Positions 46,398 to 57,436 are shown, counted from the first letter of the stretch. The stretch is DNA of 64,000 nucleotides from Sphingomonadales bacterium (GCA_011088215.1 JAALKD010000008.1:23039-87038), one strand, 5' to 3'. Numbers and translations are program-made. The notes: generated by a model not told the origin, from the sequence alone.

Positions 46398-47762
46398 CTA
46401 GCGAGAACGCGGCTGCTGTAGCTCTGCAATTTGTTCCTTGGGCAGTACCGACATGTTTTTCAGCAATTTAATCGCATAGCGAAGCTGCACATCTTCTGGC
46501 GGCACATCTGGCTGACCGGCTGGTTTTTTGGCTGGTTTGACAGTCTTGTCTGCAATGTCTTCCGGCAGAGGCTCATCATATTCACCTGCGCGGTCCTGGC
46601 TGCGTTGGTCGTTAGTGATATGCCCCTGCAAATCAGCCTCTCGGCGCAATTTAGCCCGGCGTTGATTAGGGAATAATACTTCAATATCCGGCTCTACACC
46701 GCGCTCCTGTATGGATGCGCCGCTGGGTGTGAAATAGCGCGCAGTTGTCAAGCGCACCGCTTGGTCGCCAGCCCCACCCAAGCGTATTTCGCTTTGAACG
46801 GTGCCTTTGCCGAAGGTCCTATCGCCCAACAATACTGCTCGACGGTGGTCTTGCAGTGCACCGGCAACAATCTCAGATGCAGAAGCAGAATAGGCATTAA
46901 CCAACACAACTACCGGCACGCCGTCTAACATATCGCCGGTGGTAGCATACCAGCGGCTGTTGTTTTCCTTGCGGCGTCCGCGAGTTGAAACAATTTCACC
47001 GCGGTCGAGGAAAGCGTCAGAAATTCGGATCGCTTCATCCAGCAAGCCGCCCGGATTATTGCGTAAATCAAGGATCACGCCGTCCAGATCATCGCCCAAT
47101 TCACTGACAATTTTCTTAATCGCATTTTCCACGCCGACGCCTGATTGCATATTAAAAGTGGTCACGCGGATATACCCGATGGTTTCATCCTCAATCCGGT
47201 GCCGCACTGAGCGCACCAATATTTTTTCGCGGGTTATTTTCACTTCAAATGGGGTAGGTTCTTCTTCGCGGATGACAGTGATGGTTATCGGCGAGCCTAC
47301 AGGGCCGCGCATTTCTTTCACTGCTTCGGTCAGGGTTTTGCCGACTACTGCGGTACCATCAATGTGGGTAATCAGGTCACCGCCCTGAATGCCAGCGTTA
47401 GCGGCGGGTGTTTCGTCGATCGGCGAGACCACTTTAACAACACCGTTTTCCATTTGAACTTCGATGCCAAGGCCGCCGTACTCGCCCTCCATCTGTACGC
47501 GAACCTGTTGGTAAACGTCTGGGTTCAGGTAAGTGGAATGTGGGTCCAGTGACTTGAGCATGCCCTGAATAGCGGCTTCGATCACCTGTTTGTCGTCAAC
47601 TTCGTCGACATACTCTTTGCGCACCATATCGAAGATACGCATCATAGTATTGAGGCGTTCGTAAAATTCATCTTCGTCGCCCGCAGCATTTGCGTGCGCG
47701 GGCAGCAATCCGGGAAGCGAAATTGCCAATGCCATCAACGCGCCGGTTAATAATTTACGCAT
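46398..47762 (-). CDS. ctpA: Carboxyl-terminal processing protease (S41)
   Basis: 454 aa exported serine protease. Signal peptide (about 1-26), PDZ domain (about 85-170; GGLGIEVQMENGVVKVVSPIDETPAANAGI-like region), and the S41 catalytic core: LDLRNNPGGLLDEAI, then VVLVNAYSASASEIVAGAL with the catalytic Ser, and LGDRTFGKGTVQ with Lys. The last 100 residues are variable. CtpA-type proteases degrade envelope proteins, including peptidoglycan hydrolases. Located between envC and the deacetylase gene, with 61 nt to envC. Confidence 0.95.
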   Translation of the reverse strand: MRKLLTGALMALAISLPGLLPAHANAAGDEDEFYERLNTMMRIFDMVRKEYVDEVDDKQVIEAAIQGMLKSLDPHSTYLNPDVYQQVRVQMEGEYGGLGIEVQMENGVVKVVSPIDETPAANAGIQGGDLITHIDGTAVVGKTLTEAVKEMRGPVGSPITITVIREEEPTPFEVKITREKILVRSVRHRIEDETIGYIRVTTFNMQSGVGVENAIKKIVSELGDDLDGVILDLRNNPGGLLDEAIRISDAFLDRGEIVSTRGRRKENNSRWYATTGDMLDGVPVVVLVNAYSASASEIVAGALQDHRRAVLLGDRTFGKGTVQSEIRLGGAGDQAVRLTTARYFTPSGASIQERGVEPDIEVLFPNQRRAKLRREADLQGHITNDQRSQDRAGEYDEPLPEDIADKTVKPAKKPAGQPDVPPEDVQLRYAIKLLKNMSVLPKEQIAELQQPRSR

Positions 47763-47823
47763 GTCGAAAACCTTTCATCATCTATACCCTAAAACAGGGT
47801 TTACTCGTTACTCGGGCGGGCGC

Positions 47824-49041
47824 CTAACGTGCGCTGGCCGTTTGTTTTTGCAGCCACGGCAGCGGGTTAATCGCGGTGCCGCTTCGTCGCAGTTCCAAAT
47901 ATAGCTCACCCGGCTCAGCTTGGCTGGCGCCCGATGGCATGGTTCCGATAGGCTCCCCCATCAATACCCACTGGCCAACGGCGCTTTGCAGCGTCTCAAA
48001 CCCAGCGAGCAAGCTATGGTAACCACCTCCATGGTCAATGATCAACAGTAGACCATAGTTTCTAAACGGCCCGGCAAATACAACGCTGCCATCATAAGGC
48101 GAAATAACTTGTGCGCTGTCGCGGGTCCTGATCCGTATTCCTTTTGCGCTGTCAATCCCATCTCGGGCTCCAAATCGCTGGCTTATCGACCCAATCGCTG
48201 GGTAGGGCAGTTGCCCTTTCAATTCGCTCAGCGCTTTGCCAAGGCTGCTAAAAGGACGTTCAACTGTGTTCGGCGTATCACGTCTAGTCGCCAGTGACCG
48301 CTGTTTTGCGGCCTGTTGTTCCAGTTTCGCGATCAATTCCCTCAGCGAGTTGGCTTCGCGGCTGAAGGCTTGTAGTTCGCGGGCTAATTCTCTGGCTCTG
48401 GCGCTTGCCTGTCCTGCTTCAGCACGTCGACTTTCGAACAGTGAAGCAAGTTTTTGTTGATTTTTGGTTAATAGCTCCAGGCCATCTTTCAGGTTGAAAC
48501 GTTCGTCGGATAGTCTGACTTGAATAGTAGCCAACTGTGTCAAATCCGTGCGCAATTTGCTGGCTTTGGCGTCAATTGCGGGAATCAGTGATGCCATCAG
48601 GCTTGTAGAGCGTGCTGTTGTCAGTGCATCGCCGGGTTTTAACAGACTGAGTACGGTGGGCCTTTTCGAGAGCCGCTCAACCGCGGCAACCAGTTCGACA
48701 ATATTGTTGTTGTTGGCTAGCAGAGAGGTTCGCTTTTCAACCATTTCCGCTTCCAGTGTGGTAATGCGGACCTCAAGCCGCGATACATTTCCTTCGGCGA
48801 TTTGAATGTCTCTTGCCCCAGCGATCAGCGACGACGAAACTTTGTTGGCCGCCGCCAGTGCGCGTTTCGACTGGCGGGTAAGAATATCCTGCTGGCGCTC
48901 GCTTGCGGCTATTTCAGCTTCAAGTTCTTCCAGCTGTTCCTTTGCGGCAGAGGGGTCTTCCTGGGCACCCGTACCGTTCGGTACCATGGTCCAAAACACA
49001 ATTGTTGCCACTAAACACGCTGTTAAACGGTTTAGTTTCAA
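47824..49041 (-). CDS. envC: Murein hydrolase activator (EnvC-like, degenerate M23)
   Basis: 405 aa with a signal peptide (to about residue 26) and a long periplasmic coiled coil (about 30-255). The C-terminal LytM/M23 domain (about 285-400) has FGARDGIDSAKGIRIRTRD and GGGYHSLLAGF. The metal-binding pattern is lost: the first His is absent in the AKGIRIRT segment and the final HxH is YLEL. This is the pattern of EnvC-type proteins, which activate amidases instead of cutting. Position upstream of ctpA on the same strand is conserved. Confidence 0.9.
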   Translation of the reverse strand: MKLNRLTACLVATIVFWTMVPNGTGAQEDPSAAKEQLEELEAEIAASERQQDILTRQSKRALAAANKVSSSLIAGARDIQIAEGNVSRLEVRITTLEAEMVEKRTSLLANNNNIVELVAAVERLSKRPTVLSLLKPGDALTTARSTSLMASLIPAIDAKASKLRTDLTQLATIQVRLSDERFNLKDGLELLTKNQQKLASLFESRRAEAGQASARARELARELQAFSREANSLRELIAKLEQQAAKQRSLATRRDTPNTVERPFSSLGKALSELKGQLPYPAIGSISQRFGARDGIDSAKGIRIRTRDSAQVISPYDGSVVFAGPFRNYGLLLIIDHGGGYHSLLAGFETLQSAVGQWVLMGEPIGTMPSGASQAEPGELYLELRRSGTAINPLPWLQKQTASAR

Positions 49042-49090
49042 GGTGAAAGTTGTTATGGAGGGGTTGTTCAGTTTACCTTTTCCAATTCAG

Positions 49091-50638
49091 TTATTCTTGC
49101 GCGCTTGCAAGGTTTTTGCCGGTCATCTCAATCGGCTGATCAATGCCCATGATGGACAGCATGGTCGGTGCAATATCTGAAAGACTGCCATCTGATAACG
49201 GTCCATCATGATTGACCATCAATAGTGGCACATCGAACGATGTGTGCGCCGTGTGCGGTTGTCCGCTTTCGTGGTCCATCATCATTTCAACGTTGCCGTG
49301 GTCTGCGGTAACCAACAGGGCAGCTCCGGCATTTTTTGCAGCAATTTCCAACTTGGCAATGCAGGCATCGATGGTCTCTACCGCTTTAATCGCCGCCGAC
49401 ATTATGCCGGTGTGGCCAACCATGTCCGGATTGGCGAAGTTAACAATGATCGCACCGTATTTACCGCTGGCAATTGCTTGCTCTAGTTCTGCAGTAACTT
49501 CAAAGGCTGACATTTCAGGCTTGAGGTCATATGTGGCCACATCGGGCGAGGGCACCAAAATGCGGTCTTCGCCTTCAAAAACCGCCTCAATACCGCCGTT
49601 GAAGAAAAAGGTTACGTGGGCGTATTTTTCTGTCTCTGCGATACGTAACTGGGCAACGCCGCTGTCGGCAAGCACTTCGCCTAAGCTGTTTTTCACCTCA
49701 ACTGATGGGAACATCATCGGATGAAAGCGGCTAAGCGCTGTTGAATATTCAACCATTCCCAGAGCCGCACGCAGAGGCGGCGGGGTGCCGCGTTCAAACC
49801 CACTAAAGTCCGGATCCAAGAGCGTCGCCAAGATCTCCCGCGCCCTGTCCGCCCGGAAGTGGGTCATCAATAGGCCGTCACCTTCGTTGATGCCGTTGTA
49901 TCCCTCTATTGTCGTTGGCTTAATGAATTCATCATTTTCGTCCCGACCATAGCCATCTTCAATAGCGGTGGTCGCTGAATTGGCTGTATAATCAGATTTG
50001 GCTTCGGCTATCACCCGGTAAGCCTGTTGAACCCGCTCCCAGCGCTGGTCGCGGTCCATAGCGTAATAGCGCCCGGTAACGGTTGCTATTGCCGCCAGAT
50101 TTGGGTGGGACAGGTCAGCCTCGAATTTTGCCACAAATTCCAATGCGGATCTGGGCGGCGTGTCGCGACCATCAAGAAAGGCGTGAATATGGACCTGTAT
50201 GCCAGCGGCAGTGATAATATTAGCCAGTGCGGCTATATGGTCCTGGTGGCTATGCACACCACCCGGTGACAGCAAGCCCATTAAATGTGCCGAGCTGCCG
50301 GTTGCTTTTAGTTTTTCAATGAAGGTAACCAGTTCATGGTTTGTCGCTAGGCTTCCGTTTGAAATCGCGGCGTCAACGCGGGGTAGGTCCTGCAAAACCA
50401 CCCGGCCACCACCCAAATTCATGTGGCCAACTTCAGAGTTCCCCATCTGGCCGTCAGGCAAACCAACCGCAAGACCGCTGGTTTTTAGCCACCCGCGCGG
50501 GCATGTGTTCCACAAGCGGTCATAGGTCGGCGTGTTGGCTTGCTTGATTGCATTATCTTCTATGTCTTCGCGGTAACCCCAGCCATCTAGAATGCAAAGT
50601 ACCACGGGTTTCACCACCGATTTGCCAACGTTCGTCAT
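49091..50638 (-). CDS. gpmI: Phosphoglycerate mutase, 2,3-bisphosphoglycerate-independent
   Basis: About 515 aa, two-metal enzyme interconverting 3- and 2-phosphoglycerate. The N-terminal metal motif is VLCILDGWGYRED, the catalytic Ser is in GLPDGQMGNSEVGHMNLG, and later motifs are DGRDTPPRSA, VTGRYYAMDRDQRWER, NFANPDMVGHTG and VTADHGNVEMM. The start at 50638 has AGGA 9 nt ahead; 21 more codons are open upstream but overlap rlmH. It completes, with gap and pgk, most of lower glycolysis in this window. Confidence 0.96.
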   Translation of the reverse strand: MTNVGKSVVKPVVLCILDGWGYREDIEDNAIKQANTPTYDRLWNTCPRGWLKTSGLAVGLPDGQMGNSEVGHMNLGGGRVVLQDLPRVDAAISNGSLATNHELVTFIEKLKATGSSAHLMGLLSPGGVHSHQDHIAALANIITAAGIQVHIHAFLDGRDTPPRSALEFVAKFEADLSHPNLAAIATVTGRYYAMDRDQRWERVQQAYRVIAEAKSDYTANSATTAIEDGYGRDENDEFIKPTTIEGYNGINEGDGLLMTHFRADRAREILATLLDPDFSGFERGTPPPLRAALGMVEYSTALSRFHPMMFPSVEVKNSLGEVLADSGVAQLRIAETEKYAHVTFFFNGGIEAVFEGEDRILVPSPDVATYDLKPEMSAFEVTAELEQAIASGKYGAIIVNFANPDMVGHTGIMSAAIKAVETIDACIAKLEIAAKNAGAALLVTADHGNVEMMMDHESGQPHTAHTSFDVPLLMVNHDGPLSDGSLSDIAPTMLSIMGIDQPIEMTGKNLASAQE

Positions 50639-50672
50639 TGTAACAGTCCTAAAAAATACGAATAAATCCAGT

Positions 50673-51134
50673 TTAATCTCTGTGGTAGGGATGCCCAGCA
50701 TTAATTGACCAGGCTCGGTAAATTTGTTCTGAGAGCATGGCCCGCACCAGCATATGCGGCCACGTCAGCGAGCCAAAAGCCAGTTTTAGCTGTGCCTTTG
50801 CGGTAACGGTAGCGTCCAGCCCGTCAGCGCCACCGATAATGAAGGCGATGTCGCGCGCGCCGGTTGCTTGCCAGTCATCAATTTTGACCGCGAACGCGCG
50901 TGAGGTGAGGGCTTTGCCACCTTCATCGAGTGCCACGATGGTTGCGCCCGCCGGCACAGCCGCTAGCAGCTTTTCAGCCTCGCGGGCCTTACGTTCTATT
51001 GTATTGGCGGATTGTTTTTTGATCTCGATTTCAGTGACCGAATGCTTCCAGGGCAGGCGCCCCAGATACTGGGTCATCAAGCTGTGTTCAGCGCCGCGTT
51101 GCATTCGGCCAATTGCGATGATTGAAATTTGCAA
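50673..51134 (-). CDS. rlmH: 23S rRNA (pseudouridine1915-N3)-methyltransferase
   Basis: 153 aa SPOUT-class methyltransferase. Features: ISIIAIGRMQRGAEHSLMTQYLGRL at the start, VALDEGGKALTSRAFA, AFIIGGADGLDATV (the SAM knot) and LTWPHMLVRAMLSEQIYRAW followed by INAGHPYHRD, the invariant C-terminus. It stands between rsfS and gpmI, a conserved order. Confidence 0.96.
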   Translation of the reverse strand: MQISIIAIGRMQRGAEHSLMTQYLGRLPWKHSVTEIEIKKQSANTIERKAREAEKLLAAVPAGATIVALDEGGKALTSRAFAVKIDDWQATGARDIAFIIGGADGLDATVTAKAQLKLAFGSLTWPHMLVRAMLSEQIYRAWSINAGHPYHRD

Positions 51135-51221
51135 AAGAGCCTCTCCGCGGCCTATGCCCGGTTTCCGATTTGACTTATCGGCCTCAGCCGAAACAAGCGT
51201 CCGAAATAGGCAGTTACGCTT

Positions 51222-51647
51222 CTAATTCAATACTCGATCGTCTGAATCATTGGCGTCCGCAGACTGCTCAGCATCAACGTCGGTCGTCCATAATTTATCC
51301 AGATTATAGAAGCTTCTAACTTCTGGTCGGAAAATATGTGCGATTACGTCGCCTGCGTCGATCAAGACCCAGTCGGCTTGTTCCAGACCCTGAACAACTA
51401 TGTCCTTGTGCCCGAGTGCTTTTAGGCCCTTAACCACATAGTCAGTCAGCGCCGCAACTTGACGCTGCGACCCACCGGTTGCGATGACCATATAGTCAGC
51501 AATTCCAGTTTTACCTGCTAAATCGATGGAGGTGATTTCTTCCGCTTTATTGTCATCCAATGATGCAATGACGGATTTCAAAAGATCCTCGGCGCTCAAT
51601 GCCGGGACAGGATCAGTGACGCTATGCGTCTCCGATGATGCGTGCAA
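51222..51647 (-). CDS. rsfS: Ribosome silencing factor
   Basis: 141 aa. RsfS binds L14 and blocks subunit joining when nutrients are short. Core features: LDDNKAEEITSIDLAGKTGIADYMVIATG, SQRQVAALTDYVVKGLK, GLEQADWVLIDAGDVIAHIFRPEVRSFYNLDKLW-type end (quoted as family blocks). Both ends are extended: an N-terminal Ser/Thr-rich stretch and a C-terminal acidic tail. It lies between nadD and rlmH as in many bacteria. Confidence 0.95.
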   Translation of the reverse strand: MHASSETHSVTDPVPALSAEDLLKSVIASLDDNKAEEITSIDLAGKTGIADYMVIATGGSQRQVAALTDYVVKGLKALGHKDIVVQGLEQADWVLIDAGDVIAHIFRPEVRSFYNLDKLWTTDVDAEQSADANDSDDRVLN

Positions 51648-51664
51648 GTAGGCTTCCTTTCAAT

Positions 51665-52294
51665 TTATCGCCACCATTTATTGCCTTTAAGGCGGCGAAT
51701 GTTTGTGGCCGAACCACTGTGTCTTGGAATAGAAACAAAGGCCCAAGCCGGCGCATAGTTTGACAGCAATTGGCGGTATGGCACTTGATTTTGGCCGTAT
51801 TGGCGCGCAAATCTACTATTCAAGCTACCGACAGAATACCCCGGACGATCAAAAACCGCAATGGGTAGCATTTCAGCAATTTCGCGCCATTTATGCCAGT
51901 GATGAAAACCCGTCAAATTGTCCGCACCCATAATCCATACAAACCTGGTTTTGGGCATGGTAGTTTGCAGAGCTTTGATGGTATCTACGCTATAACGGGT
52001 GCCAATTTCTTTTTCAATGTCGGTTACAACTATTTTCGGCTGGGTGCCGACCATTTCCTGCAGGCTGTTTTTACGGCGCTTGCGCTTGGCTAAATCGGTT
52101 TTTTCCTTCAACGGATTACCGGGGCTGACCATCATCCAAACCGCATCTAGCTTCAGTCGCTTCAGGGCCTCAGATGCCACATGCAAGTGACCTTTGTGCG
52201 CAGGATTAAAGCTTCCACCATACAGGCCGATCGTGCGGCCGCGCCATCGGTTGGCAAGCTGCATCAGCCGAAGTGAATGTGAAGGTTTGGCCAT
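51665..52294 (-). CDS. nadD: Nicotinate-nucleotide adenylyltransferase
   Basis: 209 aa. It makes nicotinate adenine dinucleotide from NaMN and ATP in NAD synthesis. The nucleotidyl-transferase motif GLYGGSFNPAHKGHLHVA carries the HxGH. Other features: VWMMVSPGNPLK, IGTRYSVDTIKAL, VWIMGADNLTGFHHWHKW. The last family motif (ISST-x-x-R) reads SGSATNIRRL. The start at 52294 gives about 20 residues before the core, normal for alphaproteobacteria. It follows proA by 7 nt. Confidence 0.95.
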   Translation of the reverse strand: MAKPSHSLRLMQLANRWRGRTIGLYGGSFNPAHKGHLHVASEALKRLKLDAVWMMVSPGNPLKEKTDLAKRKRRKNSLQEMVGTQPKIVVTDIEKEIGTRYSVDTIKALQTTMPKTRFVWIMGADNLTGFHHWHKWREIAEMLPIAVFDRPGYSVGSLNSRFARQYGQNQVPYRQLLSNYAPAWAFVSIPRHSGSATNIRRLKGNKWWR

Positions 52295-52301
52295 TGCGGG
52301 T

Positions 52302-53588
52302 TCAGCGCCGTGTTTGGCCGCTACCGCGAACCTGATATTTGAAACTGGTCAATTGTTCCAGACCTACCGGCCCGCGCGCGTGAATGCGCCCGGTTGCTAT
52401 GCCGATTTCCGCGCCCATGCCAAATTCGCCGCCGTCGGCAAACTGGGTGGATGCATTATGCATGACAATGGCGCTATCGACCCGGTTGAGGAATGTCTCT
52501 GCCGCCGCGGCATTTTCGGTGATGATACTGTCGGTATGGTTGGACGAATAGGCCTCAATATGTGATAGCGCTGCATCAAGGTTTTCAACAACCTTAACCG
52601 CAATAATAGCGTCGAGATACTCGGCATGCCAATCCTCTTCGGTCGCAGGGGCCACGCGTGCGTCTATTTTTTGCACCTCGGAATCTCCGCGAATTTCGCA
52701 ACCCATGTCCACCAGATCATGCAGGATGGCAGGCGGCATATGCGCGTCCGCTTGGTCGACCAATAGGGTTTCGGCCGCGCCGCAAATGCCGGTGCGCCGC
52801 ATTTTTGCATTCACTGCGATTGCCCGTGCTTTATCTGGGTCAGCTTCCTCGTGAACATAGACATGGCAAATGCCTTCCAAATGCGCAAATACCGGCACCC
52901 GGCTTTCATTTTGCACCCGTTCCACCAGCGAACGCCCACCGCGCGGCACGATAATGTCTATGGTGCCGGACATAGTTAGCATACAGCCAACCGCAGCCCG
53001 GTCGCGGGTGGGAACCAGTTGAATAGCTTGTTCCGGTAGCCCGGCTTCTTTCAAGCCTTCAACAAGGCATGCATGGATCGCCCCGCTGGAATAAAAGCTT
53101 TCGCTGCCACCGCGTAGGATAACGGCGTTGCCGGCTTTAAGACACAGCGCGCCCGCGTCTGCGGTTACATTGGGGCGGCTTTCATAGATCACACCGATTA
53201 CACCTAGTGGTACGCGAACCCGGCTGATGTTCAGGCCGTTTGGTCGGTCCCAGCGGGCCAGTTCATCGCCCACGGGGTCAGGTAGGGCCGCGATAGCCTC
53301 CAGTCCCGTAGCGATTGCCTCAATGCCGTCTGCGTCCAAAAGCAAGCGGTCAATCATGGCAGGCGATAGGCCTTTTTTGGCGCTAAACTCTAGGTCTTGT
53401 GCATTTGCCGCCAGAATTTCAGCTGTGCGGGAACGAAGCGCGTCAGCAGCGACGGACAGCGCACGGTTTTTCTGTTCTGTTGAAGCCAAGGCTATTTGTT
53501 TGGAAGTATCCCGGGCTTGTGTACCCAATTGGTCCATTGCCGTTTTCATGTTCTGTGTATCGAACATACTTTGCTTACCTTCTGCCAT
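52302..53588 (-). CDS. proA: Glutamate-5-semialdehyde dehydrogenase
   Basis: 428 aa. It reduces glutamyl-5-phosphate to the semialdehyde in proline synthesis. Motifs: [63 protein letters not shown] and the catalytic Cys in [14 protein letters not shown]. The start ATG abuts the proB stop; a second ATG at 53567 has AAGG ahead and may be the true start. It is co-transcribed with proB. Confidence 0.96.
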   Translation of the reverse strand: MAEGKQSMFDTQNMKTAMDQLGTQARDTSKQIALASTEQKNRALSVAADALRSRTAEILAANAQDLEFSAKKGLSPAMIDRLLLDADGIEAIATGLEAIAALPDPVGDELARWDRPNGLNISRVRVPLGVIGVIYESRPNVTADAGALCLKAGNAVILRGGSESFYSSGAIHACLVEGLKEAGLPEQAIQLVPTRDRAAVGCMLTMSGTIDIIVPRGGRSLVERVQNESRVPVFAHLEGICHVYVHEEADPDKARAIAVNAKMRRTGICGAAETLLVDQADAHMPPAILHDLVDMGCEIRGDSEVQKIDARVAPATEEDWHAEYLDAIIAVKVVENLDAALSHIEAYSSNHTDSIITENAAAAETFLNRVDSAIVMHNASTQFADGGEFGMGAEIGIATGRIHARGPVGLEQLTSFKYQVRGSGQTRR

Positions 53589-54722
53589 TTAGATCACCAC
53601 CAGATCATCACGGTGGATCAAGGATGCCCGGCCAGCATAGCCTAGAATATTGATTACGTCCGTCGATTTTACCCCGGCGATACGGTCGGCGTCTATGGCA
53701 TCATAGGAGATCAGACCCTGAGCAAATAAATGCCCATCTGGTCCCATGCAGGCAACCATGTCGCCGCGCTGAAAGCTTCCCTCCACCGACTTTACGCCAG
53801 CTGGTAGAAGGCTCGCGCCTTTTTTCAGTGCATTCACCGCCCCGGCGTCGATATGGACAAAACCTTTTGGGGCCATCATGCCCTGTATCCATTGCTTGCG
53901 CAGTGTTAGCGGGTCGCCTGACGCAGTAAACAATGTTGATTGTTCGCAGCCTGAAAGCCGCTCAATCGGTGAAGGAGCGCGTCCATCCATAATCACCATA
54001 GAGCAACCCCCAGCCAGCGCGATTTTCGCCGCCATAATTTTAGTGATCATACCGCCGGTGCCAACCGTCACCTCGGCAGGTGGGCCTGCCATGGCTTCGA
54101 TTTCAGGGGTAATGCCGCCGACATGGGGGATTAACTTGGCATTTGCATTCTTGCGCGGATCGGCCGAGTAAAGCCCGTCAATATCACTAAGTAGTAGCAA
54201 CAGATCTGCACGCATCATCTGTGCGACGCGGGCGGCCAGCCGGTCATTGTCGCCGAAGCGAATTTCGCTGGTCGCTACGCTGTCGTTTTCGTTGATAACG
54301 GGGATTACGCCGTTTTCCAGCAGGGTTTCCACTGTGTTTCGGGCGTTAAGGTACCGTGGGCGATGTTCCAGGTCATCAATGGAAAGCAAAATCTGCGCAA
54401 TGGTCATATCGACGCTTGCGAATTCATTTTGGTAGGCCTGTGCCAGTTTAATTTGGCCAATTGCCGCCGCTGCCTGTGCATCTTCGAGGCGGCTGGTGCG
54501 CTGAGTTAACCCTAAGCCCGACAGCCCGAGCGCAACGGCGCCGGACGACACCAAAACCACCTGCTTTCCAGCGGAGGTCAGGCTGGAAATGTCAGCCGTC
54601 AGCGCTTGTAGCCAATCTTTTTTAAGCGCACCGCTTTTAGCGTCTACAAGCATGGCCGAGCCGATCTTGATCACAACGCGCCGCGCGCTTGATAGCTGTG
54701 ATTGGCTGGTGGGTTTGCTCAT
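53589..54722 (-). CDS. proB: Glutamate 5-kinase
   Basis: 377 aa. First step of proline synthesis. The kinase domain has VVIKIGSAML, VVLVSSGAVALGLSGLGL, NARNTVETLLENGVIPVINENDSV-type core, LLLLSDIDGLYSADP and VGTGGMITKIMAAKIA. The C-terminal PUA domain (about 280-365) has HIDAGAVNALKKGASLLPAG. It is feedback-inhibited by proline in characterised members. Followed without spacer by proA. Confidence 0.96.
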   Translation of the reverse strand: MSKPTSQSQLSSARRVVIKIGSAMLVDAKSGALKKDWLQALTADISSLTSAGKQVVLVSSGAVALGLSGLGLTQRTSRLEDAQAAAAIGQIKLAQAYQNEFASVDMTIAQILLSIDDLEHRPRYLNARNTVETLLENGVIPVINENDSVATSEIRFGDNDRLAARVAQMMRADLLLLLSDIDGLYSADPRKNANAKLIPHVGGITPEIEAMAGPPAEVTVGTGGMITKIMAAKIALAGGCSMVIMDGRAPSPIERLSGCEQSTLFTASGDPLTLRKQWIQGMMAPKGFVHIDAGAVNALKKGASLLPAGVKSVEGSFQRGDMVACMGPDGHLFAQGLISYDAIDADRIAGVKSTDVINILGYAGRASLIHRDDLVVI

Positions 54723-54757
54723 ATCTGGTTCCTGTGGTCTGCTTTAGGCGCGCGCTG

Positions 54758-55834
<1,077 letters not shown>

Positions 55835-55878
55835 TCAGATTGCGGGTCCGACGAATAGCCGTCGTAGACCGTATGGGA

Positions 55879-55908
55879 TAAAAAAAGGCGGGCCGCTAAG
55901 CCCGCCTT
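55879..55908 (-). terminator. Terminator after rpmA
   Basis: On the minus strand AAGGCGGGC pairs with GCCCGCCTT around a 6-nt loop, followed by seven T residues. It lies between rpmA and obg, so obg may be expressed at a lower level or from its own promoter. Confidence 0.9.
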
Positions 55909-55935
55909 CTCGAAAACTGTAACAGGGTTGCTGGT

Positions 55936-56187
55936 TTAGTTAACCACTGAAACGAAGGCGCGGTCGCCTTTACCTTTTGAAAATTTAACGTGGCCTTCAA
56001 CAAGTGCAAACAATGTGTGGTCCTTGCCCATGCCAACGTTGTCGCCCGGGTACCATTTTGTGCCGCGCTGACGTACGATGATGTTGCCAGCAAGAACATT
56101 CTCGCCGCCAAATTTCTTTACGCCCAAGCGGCGACCAATACTGTCGCGGCCGTTATTTGAACTACCACCAGCTTTTTTATGAGCCAT
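55936..56187 (-). CDS. rpmA: 50S ribosomal protein L27
   Basis: 83 aa, normal. Starts [16 protein letters not shown], the L27 signature, followed by [12 protein letters not shown] and [15 protein letters not shown]. It has no N-terminal extension of the kind that needs Prp cleavage. It lies 28 nt after rplU, and a terminator follows. Confidence 0.98.
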   Translation of the reverse strand: MAHKKAGGSSNNGRDSIGRRLGVKKFGGENVLAGNIIVRQRGTKWYPGDNVGMGKDHTLFALVEGHVKFSKGKGDRAFVSVVN

Positions 56188-56215
56188 GAGATATTCTCCT
56201 TAAGTGTCGCGGCGC

Positions 56216-56731
56216 TTATTTAGCAGCTGCTTTGGTTTTTGGTGCGGCTTTCTTAGGCGCTGCTTTCTTGGCAGGTGCCTTTTTGGCCGGGGCTTTCTTC
56301 GCGGCTGCTGCCTTAGGTGCTGCTTTCTTAGCAGGAGCCTTCTTTGGCGCGGCTTCTTTAGCTGGTGCTTTTTCCGCTTCTGTTTTTTGGGCTGCTTTTG
56401 GTGCAGCTTTCTTAGCAGCAGTAGCAGCGATCTTCTTGACGCGCAGAACCGTAATTTCCTGGCGATGGCCTTTTTTACGGCGATAGTTGTGACGGCGCTT
56501 CTTTTTGAAAACCGTGATCTTTTTGTCTTTTTTCTGCTCAAGAACTTCAGCAGTAACATTGGCGCCCTTAAGCAGTGGTTCGCCAACTTTAACACCTTTG
56601 TCGTCACCGATCATCAGGACTTCATCAAGGGTTACATTTTTGCCAGTTTCGCCATCAAGTTTCTCAACTTTAATGACATCGCCCTCGGCGACGCGGTACT
56701 GTTTACCGCCCGTTTTAACAACTGCGAACAT
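56216..56731 (-). CDS. rplU: 50S ribosomal protein L21 with long Ala/Lys/Pro tail
   Basis: 171 aa against about 103 for the family. The L21 domain (1-103) is complete: [38 protein letters not shown] and TVLRVKKI. The rest (about 102-171) is a low-complexity tail of [18 protein letters not shown] repeats, like histone H1 tails, very basic, and likely to bind RNA. The start at 56731 has AAAGGA ahead; an ATG 15 nt earlier is possible. It begins the long minus-strand run that continues to rppH. Confidence 0.95.
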   Translation of the reverse strand: MFAVVKTGGKQYRVAEGDVIKVEKLDGETGKNVTLDEVLMIGDDKGVKVGEPLLKGANVTAEVLEQKKDKKITVFKKKRRHNYRRKKGHRQEITVLRVKKIAATAAKKAAPKAAQKTEAEKAPAKEAAPKKAPAKKAAPKAAAAKKAPAKKAPAKKAAPKKAAPKTKAAAK

Positions 56732-57061
56732 TGCAGTTCCTTTCACATTTTTAGCGCCGCAGTAAACCGGGTGGGACTAACCCTTTGATAATCCCCACAC
56801 TTTGGGCGGTTTCCGCTGACTATTCATTAATAGCTACATGGGCAGGTAAATCTGTGTTTTCCCGCCGAACGCGCGGAATATACTCATTTCATTGAGGGTG
56901 TCAATCTAATAACGAATTGTTTGTGAGAGCAACGCACGGGAGAAATTTTAATCCATAAATCTTTTTTGCATCCGAATGATCATGTCGCGCTGTCAAAGAG
57001 ATGTAGGTCAACATAATAACTGGCCCGGGACTCGACAGCATCAAATTGAGAGGGCATGGAT
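56732..57061. other. Divergent promoter region, rplU and the sigma operon
   Basis: 330 nt without a gene between the divergent rplU and DUF6249-like starts. AT-rich. It should hold the rplU leader and the promoter of the sigma operon; I see no clear consensus site. Confidence 0.4.
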
Positions 57062-57433
57062 ATGCATTCAGAGGTAATTATTTTCATCGTCATGTTTTTG
57101 GTGGGCGGCAGCACACTGATAGCTTTGTTTTTTACGTTGCTGAAGCGGGAGCAGGCAAGGCAGCAAACGCTGCAGAAAGCTATGGAAAACGGTCAGCAAC
57201 TGACGCCTGAGTTGGTTAATACACTTGGTAAGACAGTTGATCATGAGGCGCGTGATTATCGGAGGGGCGTTATTTTGAGTTTGTTTGGCGCGGCGTTTCT
57301 TTTGTTCACACTGCTGGTGCCAATGGAGCCACAAGCCAAGAAGGTGGTGCCGTTTTTTGCGCTCTTCCCCCTCTTCATTGGAATTGGCTATCTTGTGGTT
57401 TGGAAGACCAAAGGGGGTAAGACACTGGGATGA
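57062..57433 (+). CDS. DUF6249-like small membrane protein
   Basis: 123 aa with membrane helices at about 5-26, 74-91 and 96-115. The middle is hydrophilic (KREQARQQTLQKAMENGQQLTPELV), facing the cytoplasm. It resembles small membrane proteins that go with ECF sigma genes (DUF6249), but I am sure only of the architecture. The start at 57062 has GAGGG at good spacing. The sigma factor GTG follows 3 nt after the stop. Confidence 0.75.
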   Translation: MHSEVIIFIVMFLVGGSTLIALFFTLLKREQARQQTLQKAMENGQQLTPELVNTLGKTVDHEARDYRRGVILSLFGAAFLLFTLLVPMEPQAKKVVPFFALFPLFIGIGYLVVWKTKGGKTLG

Positions 57434-57436
57434 GGC

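Noticed and set aside
47824..49041. Active M23 endopeptidase
   Set aside because: The metal-binding His and the HxH motif are missing, so it was called an EnvC-type activator.
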